Shown here piece by piece: positions 1 to 5,561 of a DNA stretch of 6,924 nucleotides (position 1 is the stretch's first letter; every line of letters begins with the position of its first letter). The stretch covers positions 1 to 6,924 of the forward strand of contig JAEWBG010000097.1 of assembly GCA_023391335.1 (NCBI GenBank), given 5' to 3'. The translations under genes were made by a program, and so were the position numbers. The notes beneath the pieces were generated by a model. That model searched no databases and had not been told where the DNA came from. It was given only the letters and a program-made list of their open reading frames with translations. This stretch comes from Pseudomonadota bacterium (GTDB lineage Bacteria > Pseudomonadota > Gammaproteobacteria > Steroidobacterales > Steroidobacteraceae).

Positions 1-2
1 TG

Positions 3-908
3 TGGGGTCAGGATGAGTTCGCCGGGCGTGATTACTCCCACCGCAAGCAATGGGTCATCGATCGAATAGCGGAGTTATCGAGCATCTTTGCCATCGAGAT
101 CTGCGCCTACGCGGTGATGTCCAACCACTACCACCTGGTCCTCTATGTCGATCGCGAGAAAGCCAAAGCCTGGACGGCAGAGGAAGTCATTCATCGATGG
201 AGCCAACTGCACCTGCAACCGCATCTGATTCAGCGTTACTTGTCCCCCGACGTGTCGCCCGCCGAGCGGGAGGCCGCCGAGACGCTCATCGCCACCTGGC
301 GTGAACGTCTGTTCGACATCAGCTGGTTCATGCGCCATCTGAATGAATATTTAGCTCGGCGCGCCAATGCCGAGGACGACTGCACCGGCCGCTTCTGGGA
401 AGGACGATTCAAATCCCAGGCACTGTTGGATGACGCAGGCATCCTCACGGCCATGGCTTACGTGGATCTCAATCCGATCCGAGCTGGCATTGCCAAGACA
501 CCTGAAGACTCTGACTTCACCTCCATCTATCAGCGCATCCGCCAAAGCACTGTCACAACCCCACCGAAACCGACCGATGAACGTCGCATACGCCTGCGCC
601 GATTCGCTGACCAAAGCCACAGCAAGAAGGCCACCATTCCCTACACCTCTTTGGATTATCTGCAGCTCGTGGATTGGAGCGGCCGCTCCATTCGGGAAGG
701 CAAGCGCGGACACATCGATGCCACCCTCCCGCCGATCCTTTCACGCCTGAGCATCGACCCCGAGATCTGGCAGCTCGCGATGGCTCGCAAGGGCACCGTC
801 CTGGGTCGAGCGATGGGCAAGCTCGATGTCATGCGACTACATGCCGCGACCCTCGGTCAGGCGTGGGTAAGAGGACTGAATCGCTCCGAGCGCATGTACG
901 CGCGCTGA
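3..908 (+). CDS. REP-associated (IS200-like) Y1/HUH transposase, 5' end cut by the window
   Basis: Single-stranded DNA transposase of the TnpA_REP/RAYT branch of the IS200/IS605 (Y1_Tnp) family, which cuts and rejoins DNA at hairpin ends through a phosphotyrosine intermediate. The frame is open to the window edge (first codons read W-G-Q-D-E-F-A-G-R) and continues through GTG/ATG at 114/117, so those codons are internal. By analogy with relatives, a few tens of N-terminal residues are missing. Visible motifs: the HUH pair in SNHYHLVL (nt 120-143), the family block SWFMRHLNEYLARRAN near nt 321-368, CTGRFWEGRFKSQALLDD just after it, and the likely catalytic tyrosine (nt 459-461) in AYVDLNPIRAG. 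About 150 residues follow this core, a long C-terminal part typical of this subgroup. No internal stop or frameshift is visible, so it may be active. Its last 34 codons are duplicated downstream at 1164-1268. Confidence 0.9.
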   Translation, partial: WGQDEFAGRDYSHRKQWVIDRIAELSSIFAIEICAYAVMSNHYHLVLYVDREKAKAWTAEEVIHRWSQLHLQPHLIQRYLSPDVSPAEREAAETLIATWRERLFDISWFMRHLNEYLARRANAEDDCTGRFWEGRFKSQALLDDAGILTAMAYVDLNPIRAGIAKTPEDSDFTSIYQRIRQSTVTTPPKPTDERRIRLRRFADQSHSKKATIPYTSLDYLQLVDWSGRSIREGKRGHIDATLPPILSRLSIDPEIWQLAMARKGTVLGRAMGKLDVMRLHAATLGQAWVRGLNRSERMYAR

Positions 909-1159
909 CCCAGACGCTGTTCGTCCTAAACGTGAGCAGCGCCGCTGCGGCGTAGGCCGTTCGCAGAGGAAAAGCCAACCGGTCCGTGTGCAGATTGCTA
1001 TCGCGTTCCTATCCGGGAGCACCGATCCTGCGGCTCAACCCGTTCACCTCAAACGGGCCGCGATATCGTCGGCACTGCCAATTGATGGGTGTCCAATTAC
1101 GGAGTGCAATGGGTGTCCAATTACGAAGTGGTGGTGAATCGTTGGGTGTCCAATCATGG
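804..1159 (+). repeat. Tandem duplication, copy 1 (transposase 3' end plus flank)
   Basis: First copy of an imperfect direct repeat whose second copy lies at 1164-1507, offset 360 bp at the left end. It covers the last 34 codons and stop of the transposase and about 250 bases of 3' flank. The flank holds a palindrome CGCCGCTGCGGCG (940-952), a hairpin CCCGTT/AACGGG (1039-1057), an imperfect palindrome around CGATATCG (1057-1073), and three copies of GGGTGTCCAAT. The stem-loops resemble what subterminal ends of IS200/605-type elements carry, so this flank may contain the element's right end; that part is inference. Confidence 0.92.
940..952. repeat. Palindrome CGCCGCTGCGGCG downstream of the transposase
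   Basis: Six-base arms around a central T, 31 bases after the transposase stop. It is partly kept in the duplicate as GCCGCTGCGGC (1301-1311), with the outer pair lost. It could be a REP-like hairpin recognised by the transposase or a weak transcription terminator; there is no T-run. Confidence 0.5.
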
Positions 1160-1502
1160 CGTCGGTCGAGCGATGGGCAAGCTCGATGTCATGCGACTAC
1201 ATGCCGCGACCCTAGGTCAGGCGTGGGTAAGAGGACTGAATCGCTCCGAGCGCATGTACGCGCGCTGACAAAACGCTGTTCGTCCTAAAAAGTGATCAGT
1301 GCCGCTGCGGCGTAAGCCGTTCGCAGAGGAAAGGCCCACCGGTCCGTGTACAGATTGCTATCGCGTTCCTATCCGGGAGCACCGATCCTGCGTCTCAACC
1401 CGTTCACCTCAAACGGGGCGCGATATCGTCGGCACTGCCAATTGATGGGTGTCCAATTCCGGAGTGGGCAATTACGGAGTGGTGAATTGTTGGGTGTCCA
1501 AT
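1087..1502 (+). repeat. Five dispersed copies of GGGTGTCCAAT
   Basis: The 11-mer occurs at 1087-1097, 1111-1121 and 1144-1154 in the first duplicate and at 1447-1457 and 1492-1502 in the second. The two closest copies are followed by TTACGGAGTG or TTACGAAGTG, so the local repeat unit is about 24 bp. A degenerate half unit (GGGCAATTACGGAGTGG) sits near 1467. The sites lie just downstream of a Y1 transposase gene, so they may be its end-recognition or REP-like sequences. That role is inferred from position only. Confidence 0.75.
1164..1268 (+). pseudogene. Duplicated C-terminal fragment of the transposase
   Basis: This reads, in the same frame relation as the parent gene, the same 34 C-terminal residues (starting GRAMGKLDVM and ending RSERMYAR) followed by TGA. 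No HUH motif, no catalytic tyrosine and no start region are present, so it is a fragment carried along by the duplication and not a gene. Retention of the exact stop codon shows the repeat was copied from the neighbouring transposase. Confidence 0.85.
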
Positions 1503-1507
1503 CATGG
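1164..1507 (+). repeat. Tandem duplication, copy 2
   Basis: Second copy of the repeat at 804-1159. The coding part (1164-1260) differs from copy 1 at a single base (C854 versus A1214), a synonymous Leu change. The noncoding part has scattered substitutions and small indels around 1269-1300, and its 3' portion is about 12 bp shorter because one GGGTGTCC unit is lost near 1461-1470. Both copies end in the same ...GTGTCCAATCATGG. High identity means a recent event. Confidence 0.92.
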
Positions 1508-1508
1508 A

Positions 1509-1573
1509 AAGGTCCGTTGATAACACATCCGCTAAGAGCGGCGAGCGAGGGGGGCGGCGGACTGTAGGACCTT
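1509..1573. repeat. Inverted repeat AAGGTCC/GGACCTT with nested hairpin
   Basis: A perfect 7-bp inverted repeat (1509-1515 with 1567-1573) encloses a small hairpin CCGCT-AAG-AGCGG (1529-1541) and a G-rich stretch (about 1549-1560). An alternative pairing GTCCG (1512-1516) with CGGAC (1558-1562) competes for the same left arm. It begins two bases after the second transposase-tail repeat ends, so it may be the outer boundary of the mobile segment. It is not followed by a T-run. Confidence 0.5.
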
Positions 1574-1675
1574 GCGCGCATAATTCGCGCTAGAGGGCGA
1601 GGGTCAGGCGGTGGCTTTATCGATGTATTTGGAGATGGTCGGATAGTCTGCTTTTGAAGCCGGAGTTAGTGCGCG
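1574..1675 (+). other. 5' region of the yjaA-like gene
   Basis: Noncoding leader before the ATG at 1676. It has a short palindrome GCGCG-CATAATT-CGCGC (1574-1590) and a GGAG Shine-Dalgarno match at 1662-1665, ten bases from the start. I do not see a convincing sigma70 promoter: the CATAAT inside the palindrome lacks a -35 partner. Confidence 0.4.
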
Positions 1676-2035
1676 ATGACTGATCTAGTCGCCTATGTGC
1701 AAAAGAATCACATAGAAGTGGTCAATCTAAAGGACGGCAATAGTGCCCGGGGCGAGGCGTCGTTCACGACCACGCGGCTGCTAGTGGGTCAATTCAAACC
1801 CGCGGAGGAACTCCTCACCAATCTATTGGCGGACGTGAAATCGAAAGGCTTCTTCGCGCCGATGCCGCGCCTTCTGATTCAGCCGCTCGAAATGGTCGAG
1901 GGCGGACTGTCGGAAGTGGAAGAGAGAGTGTTCTTTGAGCTCGGAACAAGTGCAGGTGCGCGCCACGTCAAAGTACACGTCGGCGCGAAGCTAAGTCTGC
2001 AGGCGGCTATTGAGGTGTTGAATGCGCCAGCATAG
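1676..2035 (+). CDS. YjaA-like stress-response family protein
   Basis: 119 residues, cytoplasmic by appearance (no signal peptide or membrane segment). I recognise the pattern of E. coli YjaA (about 127 residues, known as a Clermont phylotyping marker and reported as stress-induced). The matches are an N-terminal short strand/turn (VAYVQKNHIEVVNL), then GEASFTTTRLLVGQF near residues 26-40, the hallmark PLEMVEGGLSEVEERVFFEL at about 70-89, and a KVHVG segment that in YjaA reads FHIHA. The central hallmark is nearly residue-for-residue. The molecular function of the family is not established. The start is supported by GGAG ten bases upstream and by the length match. Two tightly spaced genes follow on the same strand, which suggests an operon. 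The match is from memory of the family, not from a search. Confidence 0.75.
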   Translation: MTDLVAYVQKNHIEVVNLKDGNSARGEASFTTTRLLVGQFKPAEELLTNLLADVKSKGFFAPMPRLLIQPLEMVEGGLSEVEERVFFELGTSAGARHVKVHVGAKLSLQAAIEVLNAPA

Positions 2036-2041
2036 CTTCCT

Positions 2042-2227
2042 ATGAAAGCATTTCTCCTATTCGCGCTCATCGGGTGCGCTGTGGACTGCGCATCTGCAGA
2101 TGGAGCAAGCGAAGCGAACCGTCTCGCGCTCAACGGGACAAATGGGAAAAGCTTTGGAGAATTGAAAAGCGCATCACGCCTTGAAGGAGCAGTTCCCTCA
2201 GTGCAGTCCGGGTTCGGAAGAAGATGA
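2042..2227 (+). CDS. Small putative lipoprotein or secreted peptide
   Basis: 61 residues beginning six bases after the YjaA-like stop. The N-terminus MKAFLLFALIGC has a lysine, a hydrophobic core and a lipobox-like L-I-G-C (Cys12). Alternatively a signal peptidase I site follows ASA at residue 19. The remainder is short, polar and without a domain I recognise. No clear Shine-Dalgarno sequence is visible, so translation would depend on coupling to the gene upstream. The signal is short for a lipoprotein (11 residues before the Cys). The gene could be real, or the start of a decayed longer gene. The stop lies 12 bases before the next start. Confidence 0.45.
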   Translation: MKAFLLFALIGCAVDCASADGASEANRLALNGTNGKSFGELKSASRLEGAVPSVQSGFGRR

Positions 2228-2233
2228 AGGGGA
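2227..2233 (+). promoter_or_regulatory. Ribosome binding site of the VOC gene
   Basis: AAGGGGA lies six bases before ATG 2240 and overlaps the end of the preceding small gene's stop codon (2225-2227). It is the clearest Shine-Dalgarno match in this operon and fixes the start. Confidence 0.7.
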
Positions 2234-2239
2234 TAAGAC

Positions 2240-2629
2240 ATGACGCGCCTCTGGACAATCATCGGTGTCGCCGACGTCGCGCGAAGTTTGAAGTGGTATC
2301 AGTCGCTGCTTGGGCGACCGCACGTGCCTCCTGCCCACGACTACTTCGGGCAACTCACCGACGATGACGGATCGGTATTGCTGTGTCTTCACCAATGGGG
2401 CGAGCATGAACACCCGACGTTGGCGACGCCAGATCGGGCTGAGCCGGGTAATGGCCTGCTCTTGTTCTTTCGCGTCGACGACTTCGATGCAGCTCTGACT
2501 CGGGCGCGTTCATTGGTAGCGCGCTTGGAAGAAGAGCCGAACGTCAGCCCGAATACGCATACGCGAGAATTCGCACTGCGCGATCCGGATGGCTATTACG
2601 TGATGGTGAGTGCGCTGACCGAATGTTGA
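2240..2629 (+). CDS. VOC (glyoxalase/bleomycin-resistance fold) family protein
   Basis: 129 residues, the usual size of a single-chain VOC protein with two beta-alpha-beta-beta-beta modules. The first module has the signature IIGVADVARSLKWYQSLLG (residues 7-25) and the second has LLLFFRVDDFDAALTRAR (73-90) followed by REFALRDPDGYYVMVS (109-124), the typical F-x-D-P-D-G end strand. In metal-dependent members a His is expected in strand one and a Glu after DPDGYYV; here these positions look like Ile/Gly and Met122, so a metalloenzyme role is doubtful and a ligand-binding or resistance-type role is possible. AAGGGGA at 2227-2233, six bases from the ATG, is a strong ribosome site. It is last in the plus-strand run and converges on the hydrolase gene, with 59 bp between them. 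Confidence 0.88.
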   Translation: MTRLWTIIGVADVARSLKWYQSLLGRPHVPPAHDYFGQLTDDDGSVLLCLHQWGEHEHPTLATPDRAEPGNGLLLFFRVDDFDAALTRARSLVARLEEEPNVSPNTHTREFALRDPDGYYVMVSALTEC

Positions 2630-2688
2630 ATCGGCCCCGCAATCGAACAATTGCTATCGCAGCAGCGCCGCACTCACGATCGTAAGCA

Positions 2689-3618
2689 TCAGTTCGACGC
2701 TTGCATGAGCCGACCAATGACCGTGTGCGACGGTGTGATCGCTAAATCTAGCGGCGTTACGAGCTTCGGGTTTGGATTTGGGATCGGCGTTCCGGGCCGA
2801 CCCTCTTCTGAAGCTTCGTGAAGCAATGCGCCATTGTCATTTGCAGTTGTGGACGGATCGAGTCCCAACACGGCGCGTGCAGCGCGAGTGCTCTCTGCCA
2901 AATCTTGGTCCGAGACTGCCGCAGGTCCTGTGGCCATCAACGCCGCGGGTTTCGCTTGAATTTGTGCAGCGGTTGCAGCAAGAGCAGTTTTGCGCGTTGG
3001 ATGCAGCAGCGGCCACACTTCATCCCACAATGCTTTCCAATCGACATGCGGAAACGGCTCATGCGTCGGATCTGCAAGCACGACGACGGGCGCCAGCCTC
3101 GCGAACGGTGTCACGGTGCATTCGGCGAGCGATCGATAAACGACTTCGCTGCAAACCATGTGCGACGGATTGTTTTTGACGAGATGGTCGAGTGCTTCGC
3201 GCACGACGATTCTCGCCAGCCAATGCTCCGGCCATTTCTGCCGCACGGCAACCAGTACACCCAATGTCGCAAGGCTGTCGAGCGGATACGGAATGCCGAG
3301 CAGCGAGATTGCATGTGCGAGCACGGCGGCACGATCGGCCTCGTTGAAGCCGCTGCCGTCTTTCGCAAGCGGACGAAAGGCATCGATAAAGAAATATTCG
3401 TTAGTGTCCGCAAGTCGCGTTGCAATCGAGTATCGACGCACGCCAGAAGCCGCTGCCTCGATGAGATTGCCATCATCGGCAACGATTGCCGCATGACTGT
3501 AAATCGAGTCGCCGCACCACGCGATCAGCTTGGACAGTTCGCCGTGCCCAAGCATCAGCAGTACATCGCCGGGCAACAGTGCTTCGGCAGCTTCAGGATT
3601 CGTGTTCATCGTATTCAT
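2689..3618 (-). CDS. Permuted papain-like hydrolase (YiiX/YaeF, NlpC/P60-type superfamily)
   Basis: 309 residues from ATG at 3618, beginning MNTMNTN. The start is set by a 4-bp ATGA overlap with the upstream cyclase stop; the frame is open further upstream but that part lies inside the cyclase gene and has no family similarity. Domain features: LLPGDVLLM (15-23), a Gly-Asp opening found in YiiX/YebB-like proteins; SHAAIV with the likely catalytic His42; LIEA with an acidic Glu54; a Pro-Tyr pair (110-111); and HMVCSEVVY with the likely nucleophile Cys156. His before Cys is the order of the circularly permuted papain-like fold (LRAT, YiiX). Such proteins cleave amide or lipid-ester bonds; the substrate here is unknown. 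No signal peptide is visible. The last 100 residues (about 207-309) are Ala/Pro/Asn-rich and look disordered. AAAGGA at 3630-3635 precedes the ATG by 11 bases. Confidence 0.82.
   Translation of the reverse strand: MNTMNTNPEAAEALLPGDVLLMLGHGELSKLIAWCGDSIYSHAAIVADDGNLIEAAASGVRRYSIATRLADTNEYFFIDAFRPLAKDGSGFNEADRAAVLAHAISLLGIPYPLDSLATLGVLVAVRQKWPEHWLARIVVREALDHLVKNNPSHMVCSEVVYRSLAECTVTPFARLAPVVVLADPTHEPFPHVDWKALWDEVWPLLHPTRKTALAATAAQIQAKPAALMATGPAAVSDQDLAESTRAARAVLGLDPSTTANDNGALLHEASEEGRPGTPIPNPNPKLVTPLDLAITPSHTVIGRLMQASN
3615..3618 (-). other. ATGA stop/start overlap joining cyclase and hydrolase
   Basis: The last cyclase codon plus stop and the hydrolase ATG share the four bases ATGA on the minus strand. 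Such overlaps are typical of translational coupling, so the two proteins are probably made from one mRNA in linked amounts. Confidence 0.85.
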
Positions 3619-5285
3619 GCGTAGGCAGGTCCTTTGAGGTCGTCTGGAGCAGCGGTCACACGATCGCGCCCGGCATTCTTGCTGGCATAGAGCGCAGCGT
3701 CCGCGCGTTCGATCAGATCCTGGGCGGTTTCGTTGGGCCGCAGTTCCGCGACGCCTATGCTGAGCGAACAATCGATGCTCAATCCGCTCACCGCCATGGG
3801 CCGGGCGGCAATGTTTTCGCGAATCGCATTGGCCAGTGCCATCGCGGTAGCAAGCGGAGTGTCCGGCATCAGTACCAGCAGCTCATCGCCTCCGTAACGA
3901 CCGAGCAAATCTCGATGCCGTGTGCGACTTCTTACCCTCTGGCACATGATGCGCAAGCACTGATCGCCGACCGAATGCCCATGCGTGTCGTTGATCTGCT
4001 TGAAGCGATCAAGGTCGACGAAGGCAATGCTGAGAGGTCGATTCGCGGCATGAGCGCGTTGCACTTCGAGGTGGAGACACTCTTCGATTCCGCGCCGCGA
4101 ATAGCAGCCGGTGAGCGCGTCTTGCGCAGCCAACTGCGTCGCACGATCGCGATCGCGCCGAAGCCGCAGCATGTGTTGTGCCAGGCCTACGATGAGCAGC
4201 AGCCCCGCAAAGGCGAAGCTTGCCGGAAACAATCGTGCGAGCCAGTGCGGCCCGGTGACCACGCCCATGATTTCCAACGCACGCATGAACGTCGCGAAGA
4301 TGATCGGGGTCCAGGAAAGCAGCAGGAAATACGCATCGCGCTGGCGTGCAAATGCGGCTCGCACGGCGGAGCTCAGCAGTGTCAGCGTTGAAATGAGTAG
4401 CAACACATTGCCGATCAGCACGGGCCATGGCGAGCGCGTCACCAGCATGACCAATGCAATCGCACCCATTCCAATCGACCAACCGAGCAGTAGCTTGTCC
4501 ATGAACGGCTGGCGCGGCTTCATTTCCAAATAGGAACGATGAAAGGTGTTGGTGAAGATCACACCCAAAGCTGCTGCGACTCGCGATGCTCTTGGGTCTG
4601 TTGCCAAATGGCTCAACAGCGGCACGTCGCGAAATTCTCCGCCGAGGCAGCCGAGGTAAATGATCTGGGCCAAGACGGCCGCCGAGAAGTAAAGAAAGCT
4701 GCGCTCGCCAACACCGGCCCAAAAGCCCAGCGCTAGAGCGCCGATCACCACCAAGGTTGTCAGCACCATGCTGCGAAAGGCGGTGTACTCCAGATCGACT
4801 CGGTGCACAGCATCGCGCGACTCGATCGACACTGGCATCGGTACGGTGGCGGGTGTCTCGACGCGAAGATAAATCGGGTCGCCCGGCTTCAATCCCTGTG
4901 GCACGCCAATGACGATGGCGCGCACGGAGTAGCGATGATCGGCGTGTTCACCATAGATCGAACGCTTGACCGGTGCAGACGCGCCGGGAGTCCACGCTTC
5001 GACCTCCGCCAAATAAGGCGAGGACAGCACGAGTTGCGGTTCGCTCTGCGCTGCAAGCTCAGTCGTAGCAGTGATGCGAAACCAGGTCGGCACGCCAGAG
5101 CGCGGGAATATGACTGGGCCTTCAGCCACTCGCGTGAACTGATCGTCCAGTGCTCCGGAGACGATCGATTTCGTATCCGCTGAGCCTGCGAGGCGACTAA
5201 CCGTCACATCCTCTGCGGCGACTGTGCCTGCCCACAGGAGCACCGCGATGGTGAGCCAACTCAAAAACGTCCCTGAGATCCCCAT
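3615..5285 (-). CDS. Membrane diguanylate cyclase: 7TMR-DISM sensor with GGDEF domain
   Basis: 556 residues. Domain order: signal peptide (1-24, ending TVAAE), a periplasmic 7TMR-DISMED2-type beta domain (about 45-160, with TWFRITA and IYLRVETPA), seven membrane segments (roughly 173-190, 197-213, 235-247, 265-283, 287-306, 318-335, 352-371), a short basic linker, and a GGDEF domain (about 388-545). Active-site motifs are intact: DLDRFKQINDTHGHSVGD (424-441), the GGDEL signature at 465-469, and SIGVAEL. The RxxD inhibitory site is present as R456-H-R-D459, five residues before GGDEL. It should therefore make c-di-GMP from two GTP and be subject to product inhibition, under control of an envelope ligand. 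No EAL domain. The ATG at 5285 has a weak ribosome site; a TTG at codon 8 (5264-5262), with AGGGA five bases before it, is an alternative start that keeps the signal peptide. It is the first gene of the operon. Confidence 0.93.
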   Translation of the reverse strand: MGISGTFLSWLTIAVLLWAGTVAAEDVTVSRLAGSADTKSIVSGALDDQFTRVAEGPVIFPRSGVPTWFRITATTELAAQSEPQLVLSSPYLAEVEAWTPGASAPVKRSIYGEHADHRYSVRAIVIGVPQGLKPGDPIYLRVETPATVPMPVSIESRDAVHRVDLEYTAFRSMVLTTLVVIGALALGFWAGVGERSFLYFSAAVLAQIIYLGCLGGEFRDVPLLSHLATDPRASRVAAALGVIFTNTFHRSYLEMKPRQPFMDKLLLGWSIGMGAIALVMLVTRSPWPVLIGNVLLLISTLTLLSSAVRAAFARQRDAYFLLLSWTPIIFATFMRALEIMGVVTGPHWLARLFPASFAFAGLLLIVGLAQHMLRLRRDRDRATQLAAQDALTGCYSRRGIEECLHLEVQRAHAANRPLSIAFVDLDRFKQINDTHGHSVGDQCLRIMCQRVRSRTRHRDLLGRYGGDELLVLMPDTPLATAMALANAIRENIAARPMAVSGLSIDCSLSIGVAELRPNETAQDLIERADAALYASKNAGRDRVTAAPDDLKGPAYA

Positions 5286-5561
5286 GCAGGAATGGTATCA
5301 GGCGCAGTATGCAATCGTTCAGTGAAGCATTTCGCAGTGGAGGCATTCTCGAACTTCATGCCCACCGATAGAGGCATCGATCAGAATCCCGGCCACTGAT
5401 CTGATGGGACTGGAGCCGCGGCGTTCGTACCATTGTCGGCGACATCGAGACCACTAAGGTCCGATGCGCTTTTGTGCATTACTTCCCGCTTGCATTGTGA
5501 TCTGTGTGTGGGTTCTTCTTCGCCTCCATTTGTCGGAGTAATAAAAGAATCCGGGGGACGC
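5286..5561. promoter_or_regulatory. Divergent intergenic region between cyclase and esterase
   Basis: 276 bases that must carry the promoters of both divergent genes. An inverted repeat GATCAG (5379-5384) and CTGATC (5396-5401) with an 11-base spacer, followed at once by another TGAT, is a possible operator. Toward the esterase, TTGTGC (5472-5477) and TGTGAT (5496-5501), 18 bases apart, are a weak sigma70 candidate. No strong promoter stands out. Confidence 0.35.

Noticed and set aside
986..1567. Two plus-strand open frames (986-1288 and 1346-1567) in the gap after the transposase, with similar starts
   Set aside because: They resemble each other only because the DNA is tandemly duplicated. 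The first runs through the transposase tail in a wrong frame, and neither has a domain or ribosome site.
1579..1584. CATAAT as a -10 box for the yjaA-like gene
   Set aside because: No -35 hexamer lies at 16-18 bases upstream, and the motif is the loop of a GCGCG/CGCGC palindrome.
2630..2688. Bidirectional terminator between the convergent VOC and hydrolase genes
   Set aside because: Only a 5-bp hairpin GCAAT/ATTGC with an AT-poor surround and no T-run is visible; position alone is not enough.
3619..3771. N-terminal extension of the hydrolase back to 3771
   Set aside because: The added 51 residues are Arg/Cys-rich, lie entirely within the cyclase gene, and the ATGA overlap at 3615-3618 gives a better start.
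2818..4391. Long plus-strand open frames (2818-3624 and 3486-4391) opposite the hydrolase and cyclase
   Set aside because: They are antisense shadows of two well-supported genes in GC-rich DNA; their translations are Arg/Ser/Cys-rich and have no family motif.
5433..5561. Longer esterase start at 5433
   Set aside because: It would bury a clear signal peptide that begins at ATG 5562, which has its own GGGGGA ribosome site.
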